Of a stretch of DNA of 64,000 bases, positions 1-10,661 are shown piece after piece; the first letter of the stretch is position 1; each line of letters opens with the position of its first letter. The stretch covers positions 2,914,001-2,978,000 of the forward strand of contig JABWDB010000008.1 in NCBI GenBank assembly GCA_019614645.1, in the 5' to 3' direction. The position numbers were made by a program, and so were the translations under genes. Source of the stretch: Stratiolaelaps scimitus. Its lineage: Eukaryota > Arthropoda > Arachnida > Mesostigmata > Laelapidae. The notes under the pieces are model-generated. The model did no database searches. It saw only the letters and a list, made by a program, of their open reading frames with translations, and was not told the origin of the DNA.

Positions 1-728
1 TGCGGAACGGGCAAAGCTAAGGAAGTACGCCGCTCTCCAAGCAACCCACCTGTTTTCCCCCCTTGCCTTTGAGACCTTGGGCGGGCACGGCCCTCTCACT
101 GCGAACTTCCTCGAGGGGGTCTGCGCACGAAAGACCGTGATGGCCATTCGTTGCGACGGGGTCCCCGCAACGCTCGCAGCTGTGGGCCGCAACTACAGGG
201 GCCCCGAGGCGAAGGCCCACACAGAAGCGGAGGGAGCGATCGTCTAGAGCAGTACCAAGGGACGAGGAGGGCAGCGCGTGGAGCCACGCCCCCGCACCAG
301 GCCTGTCGACAGCCCGGAGGCGAGCTTGGTCAGCAGCGTGTGGCGCAGAGGCCAGGAGGGAGTCCCGCAGCTCCTGGTGCAGGGCATCGGACCATGCCCG
401 CTGCTTGCTCTGTTTGTCCGGAGGGACCCGAGCGCGGGCGCCCGTCTGGTCAAGGGCAGCTTCCTGGGAGGCGGAGAAGTGGGCGAGCGCCTCGGGGGGG
501 AGGACTGTAGCGACCATGTCGGCAACCGCCGTGAGCGACGCGGCGTAGCAAACGTCGGCCAAGCGGCGAACACTGAGAATGCCGAGGCCCCCGAAGCGGA
601 CTGGAAGGGTAGCGTGCAACGCCGCCTCCGGAGGGAGCTGGAGGTCCAGGACCTCAGGCCTGCAGCGGCCCGAGGGACAGCCGCTGCAGGAGGAAAGAGC
701 CAGCGCGCTCACGCCAGCGCGCTCACGC
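1..728 (-). mobile_element. Non-LTR retrotransposon (LINE) fragment, ORF2 C-terminal part, truncated
   Basis: On the minus strand an open frame (712 down to 17) carries LPVRFGGLGI, then RSLRFCVGLRLG, then a Cys/His segment (CERCGD...HHGLSC). This series is typical of the region after the reverse transcriptase domain in many arthropod and cnidarian LINE ORF2 proteins. Only this late part is present; the RT catalytic core is missing. After GLSC the frame turns into unrelated sequence and stops, while another frame (287 down to 96) looks like the shifted continuation, so it is probably broken. GC content is far above the A/T-rich DNA that starts near 730, which marks the insertion boundary. The other end is cut by the window edge. 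Family assignment (LINE) is fairly sure; the clade is not. Confidence 0.72.
701..728. repeat. 14-bp perfect tandem duplication at the LINE boundary
   Basis: The 14-mer cagcgcgctcacgc occurs twice in direct succession (701-714 and 715-728), exactly where GC-rich LINE sequence meets A/T-rich host DNA. In element orientation this is the 5' truncation point. Confidence 0.8.
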
Positions 729-1261
729 TACTTGTTCAATACATAATTATACGCGCAAAACGAATGCGAACATCGTTGTATCGTTTGCCCGAGTCAACGG
801 TCGCGGACAGCATCCCTAGTCTTTCCAAGTTGGATCGCAATCGAGAAACGCAAAAATAGCAGCAGAAATATGCGATAGCAGCGATAACCACGACGCGTGA
901 TAAATACGACGGTAATGCATTATCTTGGCGTCCTTTAATTGGCTAATGATTGTATTCATAATAATAATAATTATACAAAACTATTGCTACTTGCAGCTTT
1001 TGTGTGCGATCTTTTTAATCAGGCGATCGAAGCACGAGCACTCATTCACTGAGCAGAATCGGGTTTATCTAGTACAAAAATGAGCGTTGGCATCTCTCTG
1101 TTTTCCGTCAAACGAACCGTCTAGATTACTATAGCGCCGACATGAGACCATCGCAAACTGGTGAGACTCGAGCAGAGATTGCGAACGTTAGTTGAGGCAC
1201 CCTCAAGTTCCTGCATACACCGCGCAGAACTCTCAGGCAAGAATGCAATGAAATACAATAC

Positions 1262-1325
1262 AAAGTTTGTGGTTTATTAATGGAACTAGATTTTTTTTGT
1301 AATGCTTAAGTTCTCTATCTGTCTG
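1262..1325 (-). mobile_element. Diverged SINE tail fragment, copy E
   Basis: gtggtttattaatggaactagattttttttgtaatgcttaagttctct resembles copy F (ggtttattaaaggagctgcaatttgacaatgcttaagctctct) over about 45 bases. It shows the family also occurs outside the 51-53 kb cluster. Confidence 0.35.
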
Positions 1326-1546
1326 CAGCGTCCGTCTTTGGCGATGCTGTGCACTACATCATAATATTACTGCTGCTGCTGGCCCGTCGTTCACAGGAGT
1401 ATATTCGCGATATTGGGCAGATGGATGCAACTGGCATTGTAACCCCATACGAGGGATCCGCCAGCAGCCGAAATCGTGTAGCGCTGAGACACGAGTTATA
1501 AACTACTCCCATTCTCACGACATTAATATTCACGAGTGTATTATGC

Positions 1547-1578
<32 letters not shown>

Positions 1579-3985
1579 ACGTACGATAAAACAACGCAAT
1601 GAGCGCTCATTCTTAGCACCGTGCATCGTATACGTTATGTACGGCGTCGACATGCCACCCTAGCGCAATGGAGCTATCCAGGCCTCCCCCGCAATGCCTG
1701 GCGGGCATAGTACTGCTGCGGTCGCTCTTAGATGCATCCCAATTGCTTTCGACCAATGCTTATTCTCTGCGTCACAAGCTGGATTCAGTTGCTACTCGGG
1801 CTGCCGCTGGCAGCGTCTTCTTCACGGCGTCACCGAAGTCGTCATCGTTTATCGTGTGTACTTCGACGAGTCTTGTTTGCTGCCGCAGTTTGATAGACTG
1901 CCGTCGAAGCTCTCTAACGGTTGCTGTAGCCACGGTCGTCTTACACCAGCAGTGACTTGATTTTGCTGTTAAGTTTGCAATCTTATTGTGTTATGGGTCG
2001 TTGTTGTTGTTGCTTTTCCGGCGCTGGTTGCGGTGGCGGGTGCGCTGCCACCCCCTCGTCGGCCATCGACGCCAGTTCGCGCGGAGAGCTGGCGCTGCTG
2101 ATGCTGCTGGAGCTGCCGTCGAACACCCGGCCGTTCGCCGATGCTGGCTTGCCCTCTCCGGCCACTTTTAAGCGCACACCGCGGCATGCGAACGGTCAAT
2201 CGGACAAACGACAAGCCGACAACCGTTAGACCACCGTTAGACGACGGTGCACGAAGGAAGAGTCGTGGAGTGAACAGTGAACGGGGGGGGCGCCCGCGCG
2301 CGATCGTCGCCAAGGATACATATCGACTTGTGCACGACGAGCAACAGCCAGCCCAGTCAGATCAGTGGTAGTAACAGAAGCTGTTGTACGGGGCTCCCTG
2401 GGAATCCGGTAGAAGTGACAGCGATCACGGACAGGACCACGATCGCCCTGTGGTCGTGGCGACGGCAAAGGCCAATAGTGAACAGATCGACTGTTAGGCT
2501 GTGGACGGCAGTGGATAACGCTGGGGCGGTGTGCGACCGTGCGACCGTCTGGAGGGTGACGAAGGTTCGGACGAGTGTTCCGTTCGAGAGAGACAGAGAA
2601 AGAAAGAGTGTACGAAACCGACCACCAGAGATCAGGGATTAGGCTAGCTAGCCGATCAGGGCGATTCGATCAGACGGTTAGCTAGACGGAGGAGTGCGGG
2701 TGTGTGAGTGCTTGTTGTTCAGTGAGCCATAAGGATAAGAACGAGGTGGACGAATCGAACGGACGTTTTCGGTGTGGTGCTATTGTAAAAAAGGATGTTA
2801 CATTAATGGCGAAGACCGACCGTAGTTGAGAGACGAACCCGAGGATTTAGACTGGTGTGAGTTCATAGATATAACCTATCCCTCTACGTATCCTTCTCAA
2901 ACATATATTTCGATATAGCAGCCGAGTCATCATATGTCGATGACTTTACACGACGGACAATATACATAGTCCTTGAAGGATCAACTTGTGCTCATTATAG
3001 TTTCTCACCTCGAAGGTAAAGAGTCAATCTTCTTGTGGTGCCCGCCCATAGAGGACCCGCGTATGGGCTGAGACAGAAGGCAAACAAAAAGAACATGAAA
3101 AATCGCCGCCGATATCTACAAATAGACGAAAAAACAAACAAATAAACACTACATGTGAATTTGTATCCTCCTTATGTCCACTGCTATTTTTTGTTAATTA
3201 AAAGCGCTGCTATTCAGCTATCGCTAGTACATGGTCCGCTGGGGGGTATCTCTCGTATGGCTTATATGTAGCACATCTGAAGGTTTCATTTGGCATTTTC
3301 AACCGGTCAGTGTTATATGTATTAATCGCATTTGCTCTCTAGTTCTCACGTAATTGCGGTAAATTGCGCAGGCGACATTATCAGTCCTCAGAGAGAGAGG
3401 GAGAGAGGGCGGGGGGACTCGCTTAATTTTGGCATTACCATTGTTGGCCGCCAACATCGTAAAATCGACCAGTTGTCGCCAATCACTAAAGATACTCATT
3501 TTCGTCACCCAGCTGCAACACAGACTACAACATATAGCAAGCAGACACTACACCAGATGACGATGTTGCCACAATCAGTGTCCGCGTTATCATGATCACA
3601 CATAACTGAACGAATCCCTGTGAGGCTCGCAGCGCTGTTTGAGAGGTCGCTTTCGAGGCATGCTTTGTATTCTGATCAGATGGTGGTCGTGGTGGTGATG
3701 ATCTATATAATACATATACACATCTTGCTATCTACCTTTTTGTTGTAATTACTAAATGCTACTACTATTAGAACACCGGCATTGGCGTTTCCTATAAAAC
3801 AAACACGGCGAACAGGATTAAAATACCACGACAGAGATATTGTGTTGCAGGAACGTCCAGTGTTTTAGTTCCTTGCGCGTATCTCGGTGGACGAATATTG
3901 TATTACTATAGAATATGGAAATTTTTTGATGGGATGCGGACAAGCGTTTATCATAGCCGACAAAAAAATACGGCGTCAGGAAGCG

Positions 3986-4327
3986 CTAGGCGGGAAGTAG
4001 TGTTTGCCTGCAGGATACTGAAGGCAGGGTAATCGTGGGTTGCCAATTTTTGACAGCTCTTGTTGCTTGTAAGCTCTGACGTTGGATTAACATCTCGGTT
4101 TGCGCGTACCATATCTGTGTACTGTTTTTATGGACATCTAGATAAAGGTGCTGATAATCATCGTATGTGAACGCTGACTCCTTGAAGGGAACAGCTGACC
4201 GAGACGGCCGGCCAGAGAGGAAGAGACCACGATAGTCAGACGCGGTTCGGACCCCGAACATGTGATACCAATCTGATTGTACGTCCGTTCGCTTTGTGGA
4301 TTTGTGTACACTGTCCACAGAACTCAT
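3986..4327 (-). CDS. Candidate orphan ORF, 113 aa, unknown
   Basis: An ATG-initiated open frame of 113 codons with balanced composition and no low-complexity run. It is soluble and basic, with no signal peptide, membrane segment or motif I recognise. No clear splice sites bound it and no homologue comes to mind. It may be a chance frame, since several frames of similar or greater length in this window are clearly spurious. It is listed because its composition is more protein-like than the other frames in this region. Confidence 0.15.
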   Translation of the reverse strand: MSSVDSVHKSTKRTDVQSDWYHMFGVRTASDYRGLFLSGRPSRSAVPFKESAFTYDDYQHLYLDVHKNSTQIWYAQTEMLIQRQSLQATRAVKNWQPTITLPSVSCRQTLLPA

Positions 4328-7015
4328 TGCATATAATTGCCTCTTTTGTCTGTCCGATGTCTGAACTTTATAATAATAATAATAACATTATTAACAGATC
4401 TGTAAGAATTATATTACACGAAATCGTATCGAGTAGTACAAAACCTTTCTAAGGATTTTACTGTCAGCAAGTAAAACGTCTCAAATTCTGTCTATCACTT
4501 TGTTGTACGAACATGAAAACGCTTATTTAAACACGTTTCCCTCAAGAACATAGCAGGAGCTACTCTATCCGGAGGTAGCCATCGTGAGCGTTCGGCAGAA
4601 CGTAAAACAAAGCAAGCCATCCATGCGTACGAATCAAGTGCAATAATAACACCAAGTAAAGCTAAACCAAGCGGCTACTTCGATGTAGATATATGCTCAG
4701 CATCAAGATACACAACTCTTTTGTTGGTTTATTAGCAGTGTGCATTCATGTTTTCGATATTTATTGGCGCAATTGTAGCACCATAGCCTTCACAAAATTC
4801 ATTGAAAACGCTGTCTGTACCAACTTGTTTATATCGTTGCTATTCATTGCGATTATCTGCCAGTACAGCCCGATACCTGATTTTTCCAAATACATCCCTC
4901 CGGACTTGTCGACCTTGGGAACAGGAGCAGTATGACAGACTCTAAAATATCTACAATGTCTTTCCCCTAAAAGCCGCAGCGTATCCCTGTTTGCCTATGC
5001 GTTACATCACACATCATTCAATATAATGCTAGCACCGATTTTTTGCATTCGTCCAATTCTACTCTAGCTATCGCTCGCTAGAAGCAAGCAGAAATTTCAA
5101 TCTCGAAACCTAATATGAATCATGCTTATTTCTCTCTTTTCCTAGTCAACAAACCTGTATCATGCGCCTACCCGAAACACCTACACTACACCAACTCCCC
5201 GATCAGCCGTCAACCACCACCAGTCGCCATTAAGACTTCTGCACTTCGCAGAAGTTGGTCACTATTTTCCCCTTCTCTTGGTCTTACCCCTCCACCCCCC
5301 TATGGCTCCTTCACGCTCTGACTTCGTCACGTGGATCGTACATGCTCTTCGCATCGTGCGCGCCATGGCGATCGCTGCGTATTTCTACATTTTTTCTTCG
5401 GCCGTTCTGCATTCATTGCCAATACGCTTCGATTCATTGTCGTCTCATTCGGGCGTCATATTGTTATTCCTCGCCTCCTCCCTATTCTTCTGTGCGACGA
5501 CTTCTTCTTCTTCTTCTGCTTGGCTTTGCTCGGCTCTGCCGCAGTGCAACGGCTATCGCTGTGCGCTGGCTGGACCGAGGCAGACACTGGCTGACACCGG
5601 CGGTCGTCGTGGTTTCTTGCCGTTGCTGTTTCTGCTCCAGCTTTTGCTATTTCTGCCGCCGGTGCCCCCCCCCCCCCCGCTGCTGGTTCTGTTGTCTTGA
5701 CGCATTGCTGTATTGTTGTTGCGGCGTCCGCGGCGACTACTCCTCCTCAGCGAGGCACAGCCGCCCCCAAGCCCCTGTTTCCCTACTGTTGTTCTGGACA
5801 GGGCGGGTTCGCCCTCCCGTTCGAGATCTGAAGGTCTCCGGATCGTTAGCAGCAGCGGCAACAGTAGCGATAGCAGCAGCAGCCCATTGGGCTGTTCAGC
5901 CCGCGTAGCCTCGCCGTCTATAATAAGGAGAATTTATTGCCCCATAATATGTGTTATGCATGATACTATGATACGACGACGACGACGAGCTATCGTTGCT
6001 GAGTACAATTATTGTTATTTCCGATAATTTATTGGCGTTTGACGGACGCCACGAGGCGGGTGACGACTAGCCGACGCTCACGAATCGGCGTCGCCCGACT
6101 CAACGGCCGAATGCCAGTCAGGGCGGCAGCACGGAGCGCAGGGCACGCCGGTGACGTCCGCGTATCATGACACACCATGCTGGTGCATGCAGATTTGACC
6201 GCTCGTACGAGGACCAAGACAAGACGGCTCCAACCGATTGAGGAGGGTACTAAATAGGGAGCAGCGGTAGTGGCAACAGCAGCAGCAGCATGGTGACCAC
6301 GACAGGAACACCACGGAAGCCCAAAACGACTCAGAACGTAGTGGGTTTCACTCTCTCTCTCTCTCTCAGCTTTTGTTTTTCGACATTGCACTGCACATTG
6401 TGCTCATAAAATCTATTCTGGGGAGTGTTGGGTGGTCGAACGGTGTTAAGGCGCCGCAACGGCACACCGTGAAATGCTTCAAGACATTGGGCAAAGATTG
6501 AGAGAGGAGGTGTCCGATTTTCGGTTTTTCTTGTCTCCTATATATATATATATATATATACATATATGTGTATGTGCGTGTGTAATTTTGTTAGAAATTG
6601 AGCGTGTGTGCGTGTATGCCTAGGTAGCACATTAGATGTATGCGTGCAATGTAATGTTAGGCTAGCGTTTTTTTTGTTTTTTGTTACAAGCAGCACGACG
6701 TCAAATTCCCTTAATTAACCGTTGTTACACCATAGATTTTCGATCAATTTCGAAAACGAAATCCGCTTCTTTGTGATAACATATTCCATTTGAAAGGTGT
6801 ACAGTTATCTCGGGGTCTGCGCTGGGTACACGCCTCCTTACCTCTTTACGGAGTAACACAAGCATGCTTCGACTGTATGTGCATTGAGTACAAAGGATAG
6901 ATGACATCGCTGCGAGGGAGTCCGTTTTCAGCGTTTTCCATCGATCGTGCGGCTGCTCACGGCTGAGATGTGTGGCCGCAAAGCGCAGTGGTAATTGTTA
7001 CCATTTTTGCTACAT

Positions 7016-7255
7016 TCATTGCGAATCGTCTACCGAACGTGACTTGACAACATTTTCAGAATATCGCTGATTGCCGTCCACGGGCGGCATCGAATTTGAA
7101 TCAATCACGATTCCTGGGGCAGCTCCGCCAACCTGTCCGCCGCTCGACGATAGAGCTATCATATTATGCCGATGCTGTTTGTTGTAGCCGACATTGAGCG
7201 TCGCTAATGTCCCTGTTCCCGTTGACTCGTCATTGAAATGAGACAGCTCAGTCAT
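7016..7255 (-). CDS. Candidate small ORF or first coding exon, 79 aa, unknown
   Basis: This frame starts at an ATG directly preceded by an in-frame stop. It encodes a hydrophilic Gly/Ser/Asn-rich peptide beginning MTELSHFNDESTG, much like a disordered cytoplasmic N-terminus. It could be a stand-alone small ORF or the first coding exon of a minus-strand gene running left, but I found no convincing downstream exon. Function unknown; chance remains likely. Confidence 0.15.
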   Translation of the reverse strand: MTELSHFNDESTGTGTLATLNVGYNKQHRHNMIALSSSGGQVGGAAPGIVIDSNSMPPVDGNQRYSENVVKSRSVDDSQ

Positions 7256-7817
7256 TCACTCTGCTCTCGCGGTCTCTCTCTCTCTATCAATGCTTTGCCG
7301 TCCACCGTCTGCTGGTTAGATCACCGACGGCGATCACATCATAGATACTCTCATCATGTTATGACTACTGACACAATACTCACAATAACGATTTCTGATT
7401 ACGCAGCTGCTCTTGTTGCTGGTGGTGGTGGTGGTGTTTTCTATTTTTTCTGGGTATTTCTCTTTATTTCCGAGTTTCATCATCGTCGCCGGCCTCATCA
7501 ACATCATCACCATCATCCCCATGGTGCTCGTTGTAGCTGTAGTGTAACTGGGAGGAACAGAACGCATCGCGTGTTGCAGATTTCCGCGCATGACGTGCAT
7601 GCATGCAGGCTGAAGCTGCAGAGAATCGAGACAGGTTGTGGGGCCATTATTATTGTTATTATTGCACAAACGTGTGCGCTTCGCTTTCGAGAAGATGCTC
7701 TGTTCGCTCATTCTTAAATAGGTATATATATATATATATAGTGCGCGACGACTACCGCCGTTATCGTTGTTGCCATCTGATTTCTTCGTGTCAATCTGTT
7801 TTTGTATAGTTCGCGCC

Positions 7818-7820
<3 letters not shown>

Positions 7821-7858
<38 letters not shown>
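7821..7858. repeat. (TA)n microsatellite
   Basis: An uninterrupted TA dinucleotide run of about 38 bases. It produces the artefactual Tyr-Ile-Tyr-Ile peptides seen in the surrounding frames. Confidence 0.95.
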
Positions 7859-7860
<2 letters not shown>

Positions 7861-8240
7861 TGTTGTATGAAGTGTCTTGGCGACATTTTTGCTCAGCTTT
7901 TGTTATAGCGGTGGGGCTCCACGCTTCGTTTGTGTCACTCCACTATTTGTGAGTTATCTCTTTAGTTTTGGCCACATGAACCACTACCGCAGCCAGCAGA
8001 GCCAGCCACACTTCGTGGCGAAGCCACCGCAAAATATCCCCGTCGTTGTCTTCATCGCCGGCCCCCCAAAAAAAAGCCGGACGATTTACCGTTCTGAATC
8101 TTTCTTTCTTTCTATTGTCCTCTCTCCCTCTCTCTCTCTCAGTAGATCTCACTGTTACAACTGCTACTCAGTATTTGTTCTTTTCTCTTTCTGAATCTGT
8201 ATATCCATCTTCACTCTCTCAAGCTAATTCCAAGTTCAAG

Positions 8241-8420
8241 ATGACTGGGTCAATCTCTACACGGACACAGATACAGTATGCGTACGATGAAGAACGTAGC
8301 AGAAAAAACAAAACTGGAATACTAGCGAAAAATGTGATCGTTGGCGGGTTGTCATTTGCGATATTGTCGCTCCTGCTTGCTATGATGATCTCGTTGAGAC
8401 GGGTGGCGTTTGGTCACTGA
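8241..8420 (+). CDS. Candidate 59-aa single-pass membrane microprotein
   Basis: A short open frame starts at ATG 8241 in the context TTCAAGATGA and ends at TGA 8418-8420. Residues 1-32 are hydrophilic and basic (DEERSRKNK near residues 16-24). Residues about 33-52 form one hydrophobic helix (VIVGGLSFAILSLLLAMMI), followed by a short SLRRVAFGH tail. A basic flank, one helix and a basic tail is the usual layout of small integral membrane proteins. A canonical AATAAA lies downstream at 8975-8980. The upstream CT-rich stretch with ctctcaag could also be a 3' splice site, which would make this a terminal exon. I do not recognise the family; chance is not excluded. Confidence 0.3.
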   Translation: MTGSISTRTQIQYAYDEERSRKNKTGILAKNVIVGGLSFAILSLLLAMMISLRRVAFGH

Positions 8421-9776
8421 CGCTTGGTGGTGATATCAAACTCACGTAGTACGCATAGAGACACATGGACCATATAGTTAGTTATGCGCCATCAACTCAT
8501 CAATCAGTCAGTTTTGCTATGGACTCCTCCTCGACGGCCCCCGGTCCTCGATTCACAGCACGACGGCATCCCGAGCCATCGTGCAACAACCGAGATGCGT
8601 CTCCACCGATCTTCTGTTCATCTGCTGCTGCTGCTGCTGCTGTTGTTGTTGTTCATTTGGTAATCGGTAGTCGTCGTTGTCACTGTTTTCATCGTAGTGG
8701 TAAGTCCCTGGAGAACGTGTCACACGAATGCTGAAGAGATCCCTTGTCAACGTGTATCGTCAACGCATAAGAGAACTCTATCTTGGCTTGCGGTTTGACT
8801 AGTGGTCGGTTGCGCTCTGTCACAATCAACCCCAATGATCTACTGATACATTTGCAAGGGACACAGTCGAACAGGCATAGAAACGCGTCGGAGGGGAGAG
8901 GGAGGCGATGGGGTAGATGGGGGGATTCAAAGTCGTCCAGCCATTTCAATACCCCCGCATACAACGATGTAGTAAATAAACCGCTCTTGTTGCTTGACCC
9001 TCTTACCGATTTCTTTCGCCGTCGACTGCATCTGCTGCACCATCCACTGGGATGACAAGCAGCGACCAACATCCCATGTACGTGTGTCTATTTATGTCTA
9101 TTTACGTACGTGTATGAGACAAACCAGCTCTGGGTGGAAGGAGCCCGACGCGAAGACGCTGCAAGTGTCTAGCATGGGTGGCTGATAAGCGTGAGAGATA
9201 CGAGTGAGTGTATATGGACGCTAATAGTATGGACCAAGTATCGCTTGCGTATTTGTTTATGTCTTGTGCTCATCATCTACTCATTGGCGATCTTACATAA
9301 GACTGACTGATGGGACGCGCAGCAGAGTCATTGACAGCTTCGAGACGTGAGCTAAGGCCCACGCCTTCGGGCTTCGCTCTGTTTCGAGTACTCCCTCGAT
9401 CAGCGGACCAGTTGCCGTTGATGCGGCGTCGGCGGTGGTGGCCACCCCATGCAGGCAATGGACCCAAATGCATTCGTGTCCAACCCGCGCGCACACACGT
9501 TGATGTTGACATCTGCGTAAGAGCCTGTTGAGAGCGTGCGTCCGTTGAATTGTATGTGTGTACATGTATAAGCGTGTGTTTGTATGATTGCGGTCAGCAA
9601 AATATCCCTGCTCGGTCTATGATACTTCTAGTCAACGCGTAGTTGTCAAGTCCCATGGAAGTGAGAAGGCCCTTATAGTTGTACTATTGTAACACAACAA
9701 ATCTCTCCCGCATCTGCCTCACTTGATCCTAACGGTTAGCCCTTTTGTCGTTGTTGTTGTTTGTTGTCATTTACAG
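8421..9776. other. Non-coding region before the first coding LRR exon
   Basis: No supported gene. It holds CTG/GTT triplet repeats near 8620-8655, an AATAAA at 8975-8980, and a pyrimidine-rich tract (about 9738-9776) ending in a 3' splice site TTACAG at 9771-9776. So at least one untranslated exon of the LRR gene must lie further upstream. I could not place it. Confidence 0.6.
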
Positions 9777-9800
9777 ATCCAGATCACGGCCAGTGGCGTG

Positions 9801-10661
9801 ATGTTACGCCTGATATTCGGGAGCCTAGCGCTCCTGGGGCTGGTCGCCTCATCCGGGGCTCAAGCAAACTGCCCTTGGTCGCGCGATCTCGTCGACCTTG
9901 ACGCCGACTGCGGCTGCTCATACAATTCGCATCAGAAACTCTCGATCCAGTGCTCACCAGTGAACTTTACACGATTGATGGGTGCGCTCAACTCAGCTCA
10001 GAATGTCCCCATCGATATGCTCTACATCAACAACTCGACTGTCGCTCACCTACCGGATGCCATCTTTAGTAAGCTCAGCATTCAGGGCCTACAGTTCTCG
10101 CGTTCGAAGCTAAAGACTATCTCCGAGAAGGCGTTCATCGGACTCGAACGCAGCCTCACCAGTCTGAGCCTATCAGATAATGACCTTAGTGAAATCCCGA
10201 TAAAAGCCATCCAACGGCTCACCTCGCTGAAAAATCTTGACCTGTCGACAAACAAGATTACTGAGGTTCCTGCGGACGCCTTCGTCAACTTGCCATTGAA
10301 CACGCTGAAGCTAGCCGATAACCTATTGAACATAGCTCCGGATGCATTCAATGGTTTGGAGGGCACGCTCAAGAACCTCAACTTGAAGAACACGGGACAA
10401 GAGGTCGTTCCGAGGGGGGTAACCCGCTTGATATCTCTAGCCTTCCTCGATCTGGCCCAAAATAAAATAGGCAAGATAGAGCCTGGCCACCTATCCACAA
10501 TGAACACACTCACGGCGCTCAACCTCGAACGAAATCGCATACTTAAAATTGACGCGAAATCCTTTGAGGGTATCAACGACACGCTGTCATCCCTGTCGCT
10601 GCTCAATAATCTGCTTGTTGAGTTCCCCGCGGACGCCATGAACACTCTAACTGAGCTTCGG
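9801..10661 (+). CDS. LRR receptor coding exon 1: signal peptide, N-cap and most LRRs
   Basis: The exon begins at 9777 after TTACAG; coding starts at ATG 9801. It ends at CGG before donor GTAAGT (10662-10667), phase 0, and encodes 287 residues. The frame stays open for only five more codons past the donor, which supports the splice. The next exon completes the broken repeat as TELR-VLDLGFN. Confidence 0.93.

Larger units (their letters stand above)
729..8240. other. Non-coding region upstream of the LRR gene, with microsatellites
   Basis: No gene is recognised here. Positions 2000-2700 are GC-richer and rich in CpG, which could be a promoter or 5' untranslated exon of a + strand gene, but nothing proves it. 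There are (TA)n tracts at about 1546-1572, 6540-6566 and 7722-7740, CT runs near 6350, C homopolymers near 5667 and short CTG/GTT codon-like repeats. Long open frames at 5255-5908 are low-complexity artefacts. Two non-repetitive minus-strand open frames (3986-4327 and 7016-7255) are listed separately. Confidence 0.6.

Noticed and set aside
151..859. Two + strand frames over the start of the window (119 and 193 codons)
   Set aside because: They are antisense to the LINE frame and stay open because of high GC content.
5255..5908. 217-codon + strand frame rich in Cys, Phe and Ser
   Set aside because: The composition comes from CTT/CTG/TGC triplet repeats and a C homopolymer. All overlapping frames stay open in the same way, and no domain or splice site is evident.
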